From: Leyella stercorea
GTDB taxonomy: Bacteria; Bacteroidota; Bacteroidia; Bacteroidales; Bacteroidaceae
Assembly (NCBI RefSeq): GCF_021531355.1
Contig: NZ_JADYTS010000001.1
Coordinates: 144,520 to 208,519, forward strand
Length of the DNA stretch: 64,000 nucleotides
Reading direction: 5' to 3'
Below are positions 34,048-43,643 of this stretch, one piece after another. Both the position numbers and the translations under genes were made by a program. Below the pieces are notes generated by a model. That model saw nothing but the letters and a program-made list of their open reading frames with translations, ran no database searches and was not told where the DNA came from. Each line of letters begins with the position of its first letter. Within the stretch, counting starts at the first letter, position 1.

Positions 34048-35604
34048 ATGAAAAAAGCATTATATATATTATCGGCTTGTGCATTGATGCTCACAGCTTC
34101 ATGTAGTAGCGATTATCTTGAACTACAGCCGAACTCATCAGCCAGTACGGGTACTATCTTCGAAACTACCGACAATGTAAAGTTGGCTGTCAATGGTCTG
34201 TCAAGGCTTATGACCAAACAGTATCTGGGTCAGCAGGGATGTAATGGTGAGGGTACAATACGTACATGGTATGGCAACTATCCTGGCAACGACTACCAGA
34301 AGAGCAATCTTACAGGATGGTCGTCTATCATCAACAGCCTGTTCCTGGAGCGTTCAACTTCTTTGTACGACTATTATCCTTGGTTCTATTATTACAAGGT
34401 GATTGGCAATGCCAATTCTGTAATCTGTCGTACTGACGATGCTGCTGGCACTGACAATGAGAAAGCATTCTTGAAGGCCCAGGCACTTACTTTCCGTGCC
34501 TATTGTTATTCGCAGTTGCTGCAGCTGTACTCTAAGCGATGGATGGACAGCAACAATGGCAGTTCGCGTGGCGTGGTATTGCGCATTGACGAGTCGAAGG
34601 ACGAGTTGCCTACATCTACTCAGGCTCAGTGCTATGAGCAGATATATAAGGATCTTGACGAAGCGATAAAGTACTACACTGAGTGCGGTATTGACCGTGG
34701 CAAGGACGAGAAGCATCTGCCCAATATTAATGCTGCCTATGCTGTATACGCCTATGCAGCCCTTCATCGTGAGGATTGGGCTACTGCAGCCAAGTATGCC
34801 AGAATGGCGCGCGAGGGTCATCCGCTCTTATCTGGTAAAGATTATCCTGAAAGCGGATTCAGTGCTGACAACGACGAGTGGATATGGAATGTGTTTAGCA
34901 CTGAGGAGGAGACTCTTTATTTCTACCAGTTCTTTGCTTTTGAGTCGTCTAACTCAAGTGCCAATATTTGCCGTAACTATCCGGTAGCAATCAGCAAGGA
35001 ATTGTACGATCAGATTCCAGAAACTGATGTTCGTCGCGGTATGTTCCTCGCTCCTATGGAGGGTGAAAGCTACGATCCTGCTACAGGATTGGCAGGTAAA
35101 GCTATGACTAAACGTGCAAGAAAGGATTTTGCAGGCAAGTTGTTTGGTACTACTAAGGTATTTGCCTACATGTCGTTCAAGCATCTTGTACAGGCACAGC
35201 CTGGTGTAGGCGAGTTTGCTCTTTTCCGCGCTTCCGAAATGTATCTTATTGAGGCTGAGGCTTACTGCCATATGCCTGGTAAGGAAAGCGAAGCACAGGG
35301 ATTGTTGTGTAATCTCAACCACGATTCGGGTCGTGATCCAAATTATGTTTGTACAAAGACAGGTCAGGACTTGCTCGACGAGGTACGTCTCTATTACCGT
35401 ATAGAGATGTTCGGCGAGGGTCGCGACTGGTTCAACTACAAGCGTTGGGGATTGCCTATCGTGCGCCACGATGCGTCTCATGGTGGTAGCTTCCATAAAC
35501 AGTTTGCTGTTACTATCAATCCTCAGGACAGCAATGGTTGGACATGGGTGATTCCTAACAAGGAGATTGACTATAATACAGCTATCTCAAGCCCGTTGGA
35601 GTAA
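34048..35604 (+). CDS. RagB/SusD family nutrient uptake lipoprotein
   Basis: 518 residues with a lipoprotein signal (MKKALYILSACALMLTASC, lipobox Cys at 19) and the conserved start SSDYLELQPNSSAS. TPR-like helices include AQALTFRAYCYSQLLQLY and FRASEMYLIEAEAYCHM. The C-terminal VRLYYRIEMFGEGRDWFNYK motif is canonical. Partner of the SusC at 30748-34014. The ligand cannot be read from the sequence. Confidence 0.95.
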   Translation: MKKALYILSACALMLTASCSSDYLELQPNSSASTGTIFETTDNVKLAVNGLSRLMTKQYLGQQGCNGEGTIRTWYGNYPGNDYQKSNLTGWSSIINSLFLERSTSLYDYYPWFYYYKVIGNANSVICRTDDAAGTDNEKAFLKAQALTFRAYCYSQLLQLYSKRWMDSNNGSSRGVVLRIDESKDELPTSTQAQCYEQIYKDLDEAIKYYTECGIDRGKDEKHLPNINAAYAVYAYAALHREDWATAAKYARMAREGHPLLSGKDYPESGFSADNDEWIWNVFSTEEETLYFYQFFAFESSNSSANICRNYPVAISKELYDQIPETDVRRGMFLAPMEGESYDPATGLAGKAMTKRARKDFAGKLFGTTKVFAYMSFKHLVQAQPGVGEFALFRASEMYLIEAEAYCHMPGKESEAQGLLCNLNHDSGRDPNYVCTKTGQDLLDEVRLYYRIEMFGEGRDWFNYKRWGLPIVRHDASHGGSFHKQFAVTINPQDSNGWTWVIPNKEIDYNTAISSPLE

Positions 35605-35640
35605 TGGGCAATTGGTGAATTTATAATTTAATTAGAACCC

Positions 35641-35677
35641 GTGGGGGCGTGTCGTGGTGGCACTCCCCCTTTTCTCG
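35641..35677 (+). terminator. Hairpin with T tail between susD and the S9 peptidase gene
   Basis: GGGGG(CG)TG / (G)CACTCCCCC forms a GC-rich stem followed by TTTTCTCG. It sits 22 bases before the peptidase ATG, so it would lower but not necessarily stop read-through into that gene. Confidence 0.55.
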
Positions 35678-35698
35678 TTAATAATAACTAATGATAAC

Positions 35699-38512
35699 AT
35701 GAAAAGAAAATTGTTGACTCTGGGCCTGTGTCTGGCTACTTGCTTAATGGCATATGCCCAAAAGAAACCGTTGGACCATACGGTATACGACGGATGGAAA
35801 AGTATTGCCAACACACAGATGACTTCCGACGGACGATACCTTCTGTACGAAGTGAATCCGCAGGAGGGCAACGGTCAGCTGGTGGTGCGACGACTGAGCG
35901 ACGGAAGCGAGCTCCTGTTGCCACGTGGCTATAAGGCCAACATCGCTACAAACAACCGCACTGCGTGCGTACTGATAAAGGCTCCATATGCCGAGATACG
36001 CAATGCCCGAAAACGCAAGGTGAAGAAGGACAAGATGCCGAAGGATTCGCTTGCCATAATCAATTTCGACGAATGGACCATCAGCAAGTACGAGCGCATC
36101 AAGTCGTACAAGACGGGTATTGAAAACAATGATGTGGTGGCTTACATCCATTCGCGCAAGCCCAATAAGAACAAGAAGAAGGCTGCGCGCGAACGCCTCG
36201 ATGGTGATGTGCTTGTTGTGGTGAATACACTCACTGGCAAGCAGACCGAGGTGAAGAATGTGTCGGAATATGCTATCAATGCCGACGCAAGCAGCATGAC
36301 GGTACTGGTGAATCCCGACAAGAAGAACAAGAAACTCAAGTCGTCGGCAACTGTCTACGACTTGCCTACAATGACCATGTCGGTGCTCTCGCAGGGAAAG
36401 AAGTACTACGGCGGTGCTCGATATAGCGTTGACGGCAGTAAGATAGTGTTCCTTGCTTCTACCGATACCATCACTACAGGCAACAAGCATTGCTCGCTCT
36501 TTTATGTGAACAACGGGCTGTCGAGCGAGATTATACCGCAAGGCTACAGCCGCAATCTGCCAAGCGGATGGGGACTCAACGAGAACAGTGCTCCCGAGTT
36601 CTCGCAAGACGGACAGCGTGTGCTCATAGGTGTGGCACCGTATATCGCGCCTAATGATTCGAGCATCATTGATGTTGAGACAGCGCAGGTGGATATCTGG
36701 AACTATAAGGACTATCAGATACAGCCGCAGCAGAAGGTGAATGTAGCCAATGCCAAGCGCAAGACTTATCTTAGCGTAATCAATCTGTCGGATCCCAATC
36801 AGATTGTTCCGCTCACAACTGCCATGTGGGACAGAGTGACTGTGATGAATCAGGGCAATTCGGAGTGGGCACTGTCGCAAGACAAGACCAAATACTACAT
36901 ACAGTCGCAGTGGGACGACGATGAGTTCAAGGACATCTCGTTGGTGAATGTCAACACGGGCAAGCGCGTCAGCATTGCCGAGAAGATTAATGCAATGGCA
37001 ATGTCGTCGCCAGACGGCAAGTATGTCCTCTGGTACAACCTGAGCGATTCGGCTTATTACTGCTATAATGTGGCAAGTGGGAAGACGGTGAACCTGACTC
37101 GTCAGACCGGCGTGAACTTCTACGACGAGACCGACGACCATCCTAATTTCCCGCCACCGTATGATACCGACCCATTATGGACCAATGCCGACCAGAGCGT
37201 GCTTATCAGCGACCGCTACGATGTGTGGAAATTCAATCCCGATGGCAATGGATTCCAGAACCTTACCAATGGCAACGGACGCAAGTCGAACATCCAGCTA
37301 CGTCATCGTGTGTACGACCGCCACGCTCCACGCCTCTCAAAGCTGTGGACCAATAAGGACGCAGTCGACGAGAATGCACTGCTCTATATGACTGCTTTCG
37401 ACGAGACTACGAAGAAGAACGGATTTGCCACGGTGCGTGTCAACGACAACAACTCATACCGTCTGAATGTGCTTGACACCTTCAGTTACGTAAACGTGTA
37501 TAAGGCAGGGGCTGCCGATGTGGTGGCTTATCAGAAAGGCAACTTCAGCAATGCCTATAACATGCACGTGAGCGATGCTGCTTTTGCACATGAGAAGTGT
37601 GTGAGCGATATCAATCCGCAGATGAAGCAATACTCATGGGGACATGCCCAGCTGGTACACTGGAAGGCTTACGACTGTACTCCGCTCGACGGACTGCTCT
37701 ATGTGCCCGAAGGCATTGAGCCGGGAACCAAGTTGCCAATGATGATTTACTTCTACGAGAAACGTTCGGAGACGCTTTACAATCATATCGACCCGCGTCC
37801 GAGTCGTTCAACTGTCAACCTTGCCTTCTATTGCAGTCGCGGGTACGTAGTGTTCGTTCCGGACATAGTATATAAGGTAGGGCATCCGGGCGAGAGTGCA
37901 TACAACTGTATCGTGTCAGGTGCCAAGGCTATGTGCAGCCAGTTCAACTTCATCGACAGCACACGAATGGCTATTCAGGGACAAAGCTGGGGAGGCTATC
38001 AGACTGCCTATCTCGTTACACGCACTAATATGTTCTGCGCAGCCGGAGCTGGAGCGCCCGTGAGCAATATGACATCAGCCTATGGCGGTATACGTTGGGG
38101 TTCGGGTGTGTGTCGACAGATGCAGTACGAACACGGACAGAGCCGAATCGGTGCAACCCTTTGGGACAAGGGCGGACTCGACCTGTATCTTGAAAACTCT
38201 CCGCTGTTCGGTGCTAACCGTGTGGAGACACCGTTGCTCATCATGCACAACGACAACGACGGTGCCGTGCCATGGTATCAAGGCATTGAGTACTTCATGG
38301 CGTTGCGTCGATTGGGCAAGCCTGTGTGGATGTTGCAGTACAATCGCGAGGAGCACAACCTTGTGGAGCGTCGCAACTGCAAGGACTTGAGCATACGTTT
38401 GCAGCAGTTCTTCGACTACTATATGAAGGGTGCGCCCGAGCCAGCATGGATGAAGTATGGAGTGCCGGCTACACGCAAGGGACAGTATCTTGGTACTGAA
38501 CTCACTGAATAA
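35699..38512 (+). CDS. S9 family prolyl oligopeptidase/dipeptidyl peptidase
   Basis: 937 residues from the ATG at 35699, which gives a signal peptide (MKRKLLTLGLCLATCLMAYA). Residues about 40-640 form a beta-propeller (repeats such as FSQDGQRVLIGVAPYI and MSSPDGKYVLWYNL). The alpha/beta-hydrolase domain has the nucleophile elbow QGQSWGGYQ, the acid in HNDNDGAVPWYQ and the His in NREEHNL, so the triad is complete. Such enzymes remove di- or tripeptides, often next to Pro. Next to SusC/D it would process imported oligopeptides in the periplasm. Confidence 0.92.
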   Translation: MKRKLLTLGLCLATCLMAYAQKKPLDHTVYDGWKSIANTQMTSDGRYLLYEVNPQEGNGQLVVRRLSDGSELLLPRGYKANIATNNRTACVLIKAPYAEIRNARKRKVKKDKMPKDSLAIINFDEWTISKYERIKSYKTGIENNDVVAYIHSRKPNKNKKKAARERLDGDVLVVVNTLTGKQTEVKNVSEYAINADASSMTVLVNPDKKNKKLKSSATVYDLPTMTMSVLSQGKKYYGGARYSVDGSKIVFLASTDTITTGNKHCSLFYVNNGLSSEIIPQGYSRNLPSGWGLNENSAPEFSQDGQRVLIGVAPYIAPNDSSIIDVETAQVDIWNYKDYQIQPQQKVNVANAKRKTYLSVINLSDPNQIVPLTTAMWDRVTVMNQGNSEWALSQDKTKYYIQSQWDDDEFKDISLVNVNTGKRVSIAEKINAMAMSSPDGKYVLWYNLSDSAYYCYNVASGKTVNLTRQTGVNFYDETDDHPNFPPPYDTDPLWTNADQSVLISDRYDVWKFNPDGNGFQNLTNGNGRKSNIQLRHRVYDRHAPRLSKLWTNKDAVDENALLYMTAFDETTKKNGFATVRVNDNNSYRLNVLDTFSYVNVYKAGAADVVAYQKGNFSNAYNMHVSDAAFAHEKCVSDINPQMKQYSWGHAQLVHWKAYDCTPLDGLLYVPEGIEPGTKLPMMIYFYEKRSETLYNHIDPRPSRSTVNLAFYCSRGYVVFVPDIVYKVGHPGESAYNCIVSGAKAMCSQFNFIDSTRMAIQGQSWGGYQTAYLVTRTNMFCAAGAGAPVSNMTSAYGGIRWGSGVCRQMQYEHGQSRIGATLWDKGGLDLYLENSPLFGANRVETPLLIMHNDNDGAVPWYQGIEYFMALRRLGKPVWMLQYNREEHNLVERRNCKDLSIRLQQFFDYYMKGAPEPAWMKYGVPATRKGQYLGTELTE

Positions 38513-38587
38513 AACGGCAAGTTGACGTTTGAAATAAGTTTTTTTGTGTACCTTTGCCTATACATATACACATAAAACAGAATACAT

Positions 38588-39328
38588 ATGAAGACAATAA
38601 ACACACGTCGCAGCATACGCCGTTATGCCGACCGACCCGTAGACGACCAACTGTTGCGCCGATTGCTGGCTGAGGCTGAGCGCACGCAGACTATGGGCAA
38701 CCTGCAGTTCTACAGTGTTGTGGTGACTCGCAGCGACGAGATGAAGCGCCGTCTGGCTCCTGCTCATTTCAATCAGCCTATGGTCACCGAGGCACCTGTA
38801 GTGTTGACGTTCTGCGCCGACACTCGCCGCACCTCCGTATGGTGCAACAACCGCCAGGCTGTGCCGGGTTATGACAATATGCTGTCGTATCAGAATGCAG
38901 CCACCGACGCTCTGCTCTTCTGCCAGACATTCTGCAATCTGGCTGAGGAGGAGGGATTGGGATGCTGCTTCCTGGGCACAACGGTCTACATGCCGCAGAT
39001 GATTATCGACACATTGCAGCTGCCCGAGCTTGTGGTGCCGGTAGCAACGATCACGTTGGGATGGCCCGACGAGCAGCCCGAACTGACCGACCGCCTTCCG
39101 CTCGACGCTATCATGCACAACGAGACCTATCACGACTATACCCCCGCGAGCATCGACAGCTTCTATGCCGAGAAAGAGGCTTTGGAGGAGAGCAAGGAGT
39201 TCTGCCGCATCAACAACAAGCAGACACTCGCTCAGGTGTTCACCGACTGTCGCTACACCAAGAAGGACAACGAGGCAATGTCGGCTGGACTGATGGACGT
39301 GTTGCGCAAGCAGGGTTTTCTGAAGTAA
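38588..39328 (+). CDS. Nitroreductase family protein
   Basis: 246 residues beginning INTRRSIRRYADRPVDDQLL, the FMN-binding RRSxRxY motif of the family. SYQNAATDALLFCQTF and EEEGLGCCFLG form the central helices, and ATITLGWPDEQPE is the usual FMN-contact strand. A C-terminal extension of about 60 charged residues (FYAEKEALEESKEF) is typical of the Bacteroidota subgroup. FMN-dependent NAD(P)H oxidoreductase; substrate unknown. The promoter box TACCTTTG at 38549-38556 suggests its own transcription. Confidence 0.85.
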   Translation: MKTINTRRSIRRYADRPVDDQLLRRLLAEAERTQTMGNLQFYSVVVTRSDEMKRRLAPAHFNQPMVTEAPVVLTFCADTRRTSVWCNNRQAVPGYDNMLSYQNAATDALLFCQTFCNLAEEEGLGCCFLGTTVYMPQMIIDTLQLPELVVPVATITLGWPDEQPELTDRLPLDAIMHNETYHDYTPASIDSFYAEKEALEESKEFCRINNKQTLAQVFTDCRYTKKDNEAMSAGLMDVLRKQGFLK

Positions 39329-39344
39329 TGATAACAACGACGTA

Positions 39345-40649
39345 ATGACTAAGACATTATCCCTATATGAACTCAACTCTATCGTAGCTTCGCTCATCGA
39401 CATCGACATGCCGGGCGACTACTGGGTGGTGGCTGAACTTTCCGAACTTCGGGAGGTGCGCGGCCATTGCTATATGGAGCTTGTCGAGAAGGACGAACTC
39501 TCAAACACGCCCATTGCCAAGGCCTCTGCCAAGTGTTGGGCATCACGATGGAGTATGCTCCGACCTATGTTCGAGCGCATCACCGGACAGCGGTTGCACG
39601 CCGGAATGAAAGTGATGTTGAGCGTGCATGCTCAGTTTCATGCTGCCTATGGGTTCTCATGGATAGTGTCCGACATCAATCCCGAATATACGATGGGCGA
39701 CCTTGCTCGTCGACGTCAGCAGATAGTGGCTCAGCTGAAGGCCGAAGGAGTGTTCGACCTTCAGCGTGAGCTTACTCTTCCGATGTTTGCCCAGCGCATT
39801 GCTGTGGTGTCGAGCGACGGGGCTGCAGGCTATGGCGACTTCTGTCGTCAGCTTGCCGACAACAGTGCGCATTATATATATAATGTGGAATTGTTTGCTG
39901 CTACGATGCAGGGCGAGGCTGTGGAGCGTAGCGTCATTGCCGCTCTCAATCGCATATACAGCCGTCACGACAGCTTCGACGTGGTGGTGATAATACGTGG
40001 TGGAGGTGCAACGAGCGACCTTTCGGGCTTCGACACACTTGCGTTGGCTGAGAATGTTGCCAACTTCCCGCTTCCCGTCATAACGGGTATTGGTCACGAC
40101 CGCGACGAGAGTGTTCTCGATATGGTGGCACATACACGTGTCAAGACGCCTACAGCGGCTGCACAGTTGCTCATTGACAACCTCGCTCGCACCGAATCTA
40201 TGATTGATGCGGCACGCCAAAGTATTGTCGACTGCATGCAGCGACGCATGCAGCACGAACGTGTCAGGGTGGAGTCGCTCTCGACTCGCATACCAGTGAT
40301 GTTCTCATTGGTAAAGACCAAGGAGGAGGCTCGTGTTGATATGCTGTCGCGACGCATCGAGGCTGCCACTCAGCGACGCATAGCTACGGCACTGATGCAG
40401 ATAGACAGCTTGCAGGCTAAGCTGCAGTCGGCTGTCAACAGGCAACTTGTGGATGCCCGTCATCGTCTGCAACTCATCGAACAGCGTGTTGAGGCAGTCA
40501 ATCCTGAGCGGCTTTTGCAGCGTGGCTACAGCATCACCACATACAACGGACATGCCGTGCGCAATGCAGCCGAACTGCCCGAAGGGGCTGTCGTGGAAAC
40601 GCGTGTTGAGAAAGGAAAATTCACTTCGGTAGTAACCAAAAACAAATGA
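39345..40649 (+). CDS. xseA: Exodeoxyribonuclease VII large subunit
   Basis: 434 residues. N-terminal OB-fold domain (YELNSIVASLIDIDMPGDYW, then VRGHCYMELVEKD), then the catalytic region with AVVSSDGAAGYGDFCRQL, VVIIRGGGATSDLSGFD and GIGHDRDESVLDMVAHTR, then VKTPTAAAQLL. A long coiled coil follows (about 280-390) and the C-terminal LLQRGYSIT motif. It forms the single-strand DNA exonuclease with XseB, whose gene overlaps its stop. Confidence 0.95.
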   Translation: MTKTLSLYELNSIVASLIDIDMPGDYWVVAELSELREVRGHCYMELVEKDELSNTPIAKASAKCWASRWSMLRPMFERITGQRLHAGMKVMLSVHAQFHAAYGFSWIVSDINPEYTMGDLARRRQQIVAQLKAEGVFDLQRELTLPMFAQRIAVVSSDGAAGYGDFCRQLADNSAHYIYNVELFAATMQGEAVERSVIAALNRIYSRHDSFDVVVIIRGGGATSDLSGFDTLALAENVANFPLPVITGIGHDRDESVLDMVAHTRVKTPTAAAQLLIDNLARTESMIDAARQSIVDCMQRRMQHERVRVESLSTRIPVMFSLVKTKEEARVDMLSRRIEAATQRRIATALMQIDSLQAKLQSAVNRQLVDARHRLQLIEQRVEAVNPERLLQRGYSITTYNGHAVRNAAELPEGAVVETRVEKGKFTSVVTKNK

Positions 40650-40846
40650 TTATGGCAAGAGAAATGAAATATGAAACGGCAATGAACCAGTTGCAGTCCA
40701 TTGCCGATAAGATGGAGAATGGTGAGCTTGACATTGACTCGCTCTGCGAGCAGTTGAAGACAGCGCAGAAGCTTATAAAGTTGTGCAAGGACAAGCTCAC
40801 CAAGACCGACGCCGAGATAAAGGCAGTGCTGGATGAGAAGTGTTGA
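40646..40846 (+). CDS. xseB: Exodeoxyribonuclease VII small subunit
   Basis: 66 residues. KYETAMNQLQSIADKMENGE, then LDIDSLCEQLKTAQKLIKLC, matches the helical-hairpin XseB family, including the conserved E.A...L..I...E.G.L.L....Y pattern with Cys in place of Tyr. The ATG at 40646 overlaps the xseA stop (ATGA); an alternative ATG at 40652 starts MAREMKYE. Translation is likely coupled to xseA. The stop lies at the start of a heptamer array. Confidence 0.92.
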   Translation: MIMAREMKYETAMNQLQSIADKMENGELDIDSLCEQLKTAQKLIKLCKDKLTKTDAEIKAVLDEKC

Positions 40847-40911
40847 GTGTTGAATGTTGAATGTTGAGTGTTGAATGTTAGGTGTTGAGTGTTGGGCGTT
40901 AAGTGTTTAAT
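40842..40911. repeat. Heptamer tandem repeat GTTGAGT/GTTGAAT (9-10 units)
   Basis: GTTGAGT, GTTGAAT, GTTGAAT, GTTGAGT, GTTGAAT, GTTAGGT, GTTGAGT, GTTGGGC, GTTAAGT in direct succession, period 7, beginning inside the last xseB codon. A related inverted-sense array (ACTCAAA/ATTCAAA, four units) runs 40954-40986 up to the menC stop. The two could pair. Confidence 0.75.
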
Positions 40912-40985
40912 TCAAAATTGAATAATTCACAATCGCAGGCGTAGCCGAGAACAATTCAAAACTCAAAACTCAAAATTCAAAACTC

Positions 40986-42017
40986 CTATAAACGCCAAAG
41001 CTTCTCGCCACGTATAGTGAGGGGCATTTCGATGTTGTCGGTGAATAGCATACCGGTGCCCAGACCTTGTGGCATACTGATGTTGGGACCATATACGTCG
41101 GCTGCCAATTGTGCCACGGCGTTGAGTCCGACATTACTCTCAAGCGCACTCGTTATCCACGAGCCTATGCCACGTTGGTGCGCCATGTCTATCCATTCGC
41201 GTGTGCCGCTTATTCCGCCGTGCAGCGACGGTTTCAGTATTATGTATTGCGGACGTATGGTGTCGAGCAGTTCCTGCTTCATTCCTGGCATGTTCACGCC
41301 TATCAGTTCTTCGTCGAGAGCAATAGGTATAGGTGATATTGCGCACAGTTGCGCCATACGCGCCCATTGATGCTGGCGTATGGGTTGCTCTATTGAGTGG
41401 ATGTCGTAGCGTGCCAGCTGGTCGAGTCGGCTTGGCGCATCTTCGAATGTGAATCCGCCGTTGGCATCGACACGCAATTCTATCTGTTCTTTTGTGAAAG
41501 CCTGGCGTATATGACGTATCAGGTCAAGCTCGCTATCGAATTCGATAGCACCTATTTTCAGTTTTACGCAGTGGAATCCTGCTTTCATTTTCGATTCCAG
41601 TCGGGCAAGCATCTCGTCGTGACTGCCCATCCATACCAGTCCGTTTATTGTTATACCTTCCTCGCCACGTGCAAAAGGAGTGTCGAAGAGCAGACCGTTT
41701 CCGCCGTTCTGCAGGTCGGTCATGGCTGTCTCTATGCCGAAGAGAATGGAAGGGTAGGGGCGCAGCATTTCGTAGTTGACGTTGCCCGTCAGTTCTATCA
41801 TACGGCAGACCGACTCCAATGTCTTCTCGTATTCGGGACGTGCGTCGCAACTAAGGTCGGGCAGAGGAGCACATTCGCCCACGCCCTTGCATCCCGGACG
41901 CTCGCTGTCCTCAATCTCTACAAACCACGACTTGCGTGTGTTGTAAACTCCGCGCGAAGTTCCGGCAGGTTGCTTGAAGTGCAGTGTGCGCGGCGTGATG
42001 CTTATCTTGTATCTCAT
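40986..42017 (-). CDS. menC: o-Succinylbenzoate synthase
   Basis: 343 residues from the ATG at 42017 (MRYKISITPRTLHFKQPAGT); the frame is open to 42122 but that part runs over the comF stop. Enolase-superfamily residues are present: CVKLKIGAI (KxK base pair), LRVDANGGF (metal Asp), HSIEQPI (Glu), IALDEELIG (Asp) and IILKPSLHGG (second Lys). Dehydrates SHCHC to o-succinylbenzoate in menaquinone synthesis. Last gene of the cluster, 32 bp after comF. Confidence 0.93.
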   Translation of the reverse strand: MRYKISITPRTLHFKQPAGTSRGVYNTRKSWFVEIEDSERPGCKGVGECAPLPDLSCDARPEYEKTLESVCRMIELTGNVNYEMLRPYPSILFGIETAMTDLQNGGNGLLFDTPFARGEEGITINGLVWMGSHDEMLARLESKMKAGFHCVKLKIGAIEFDSELDLIRHIRQAFTKEQIELRVDANGGFTFEDAPSRLDQLARYDIHSIEQPIRQHQWARMAQLCAISPIPIALDEELIGVNMPGMKQELLDTIRPQYIILKPSLHGGISGTREWIDMAHQRGIGSWITSALESNVGLNAVAQLAADVYGPNISMPQGLGTGMLFTDNIEMPLTIRGEKLWRL

Positions 42018-42049
42018 TATTCTTATTGTTGTTTGATGTGTGGGGTGTA

Positions 42050-42775
42050 TCAGTCTTCGGTGCGTCCTATAGTCATAATGCTTATCTTCACATCTTCGAG
42101 CTTCGCTATTTCCGTTGCGCAAGTGCTTAGGGTGGCTCCAGTGGTGATGATGTCGTCGATGAGCAGTATGTGCAAGCCGCTCGGATGTTTGCCTTGTTTC
42201 AGGGCGAATGCACCGCTTACGTTTGTTGAGCGTGATGTAGCTTTTGTCAGTGTCTGGCTTTGGGTGTAACGCACGCGCTCAACAATGTCCTCACGCACCG
42301 GTATATGAGTCAGTTCGCTTATGCCGCGTGCCACCTCATAGCATTGGTTGTATCCACGTTCACGTCGGCGTCTTTTGTGTAGTGGCATCGGCACGATAGC
42401 GTCGATGCCGTCGAAGAATCCCGATGGCATATAGTCGGCAGCCATCATACGTCCTATTTCCTCGCCAATGTCGTCGCGTCCGCCATACTTCAGTCGGTAG
42501 ATGAGGTTGGCAAACGGTGTGTGTGGATGAAACTTCACAAACGAAGCACATCGCTCCACAGGCACCAGTCCCCACAACCGCCGTGCAGTATGGTTGTCGT
42601 AGGGCGAAGAAGCGTCGTCAGTGCGTGGCAGCAGAGCGTTGCATGTGGTGCACACAAGTCGTTCGTTGATAGCAAGCCGGGTGCCGCACATTTCGCAGGC
42701 ACGCGGTGCTATCATGTCGATAATGCTGCGCCAGAGAGTGAGCAGCCGCTTCGTTATGACTGTCTGACTTTTCAT
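42050..42775 (-). CDS. comF: ComF family phosphoribosyltransferase-like protein
   Basis: 241 residues. N-terminal zinc site with ACEMCGT and LVCTTCN, then IYRLKYGGRDDIGEEIG, and the PRPP-binding loop LLIDDIITTGATLSTC. Also VPMPLHKRRRRERGYNQC. This is the ComF/GntX family, linked to DNA uptake and recombination in some bacteria. It overlaps the menB stop, so it is embedded in the men transcript without an obvious link to quinone synthesis. Confidence 0.9.
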   Translation of the reverse strand: MKSQTVITKRLLTLWRSIIDMIAPRACEMCGTRLAINERLVCTTCNALLPRTDDASSPYDNHTARRLWGLVPVERCASFVKFHPHTPFANLIYRLKYGGRDDIGEEIGRMMAADYMPSGFFDGIDAIVPMPLHKRRRRERGYNQCYEVARGISELTHIPVREDIVERVRYTQSQTLTKATSRSTNVSGAFALKQGKHPSGLHILLIDDIITTGATLSTCATEIAKLEDVKISIMTIGRTED

Positions 42776-43602
42776 TAAGGCAGTTTAGGAAACTTGCTGA
42801 AGTCGGGCTTACGCTTTTCGAGGAAAGCCTTGCCACCCTCCTGAGCCTCGTCGAGCATGTAGTAGAGCATGGTGGCATCGCCTGCCAGTTCCTGTATACC
42901 AGCCTGACCGTCGAGTTCGGCGTTGAGTCCTGCCTTGATCATGCGCAGTGCCAGTGGCGAACGCTCCATCATGATCTGTGCCCATTCTACGCAGGTGTCT
43001 TCAAGCTGGTCGAACGGCACAACCTTGTTTACCATTCCCATGCGCTCTGCCTCAAAGGCTGAGTACTGACGGCACAGGAACCATATTTCACGAGCCTTCT
43101 TCTGACCCACGATGCGAGCCAGATAGCTGGCACCGAAACCTGCGTCGAACGAGCCTACCTTAGGTCCGGTCTGTCCGAAGATGGCGTTGTCGCTGGCGAT
43201 TGTGAGGTCGCACATGAGGTGAAGCACGTGTCCACCACCAATGGCATAGCCGTTGACCATAGCGATGACGGGCTTTGGCAGCGAGCGTATCTGCTTCTGC
43301 ACGTCGAGCACGTTGAGGCGTGGCACACCGTCGTCGCCTACATATCCTCCACGACCCTTCACGTGCATGTCGCCACCCGAGCAGAATGCCTTGTCGCCGG
43401 CACCGGTAAGGATGACCACACTGATGCGCTGAGCCTCGCGACACCATGCAAAAGCCTGCGACATCTCCCATGTAGTGCGAGGTGTGAAGGCGTTGCGATA
43501 GCGCGGACGGTTGATTGTTATCTTGGCGATACCGTTGTATTCGTCAAACAATATTTCTTTGAAGTCGAAGCCTTCGATCTTCTTCCATTCTCTATTTTCC
43601 AT
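42775..43602 (-). CDS. menB: 1,4-Dihydroxy-2-naphthoyl-CoA synthase
   Basis: 275 residues, crotonase fold. [37 protein letters not shown] and [20 protein letters not shown] are the MenB signatures; the last contains the Gly/Asp residues used to bind the bicarbonate cofactor and substrate. The C-terminal [15 protein letters not shown] is also typical. Cyclises OSB-CoA to DHNA-CoA. It lies 41 bp after menD. Confidence 0.96.
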   Translation of the reverse strand: MENREWKKIEGFDFKEILFDEYNGIAKITINRPRYRNAFTPRTTWEMSQAFAWCREAQRISVVILTGAGDKAFCSGGDMHVKGRGGYVGDDGVPRLNVLDVQKQIRSLPKPVIAMVNGYAIGGGHVLHLMCDLTIASDNAIFGQTGPKVGSFDAGFGASYLARIVGQKKAREIWFLCRQYSAFEAERMGMVNKVVPFDQLEDTCVEWAQIMMERSPLALRMIKAGLNAELDGQAGIQELAGDATMLYYMLDEAQEGGKAFLEKRKPDFSKFPKLP

Positions 43603-43643
43603 TGTTCTTATTTGGGTTTATTGAATATTTACATTACAATCCT

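Noticed and set aside
41397..42269. 290-residue plus-strand open frame over menC
   Set aside because: Antisense to a gene with all catalytic residues of MenC; an artefact of base composition. Similar long antisense frames at 35744-37141, 53242-54303 and 62910-63941 were dropped for the same reason.
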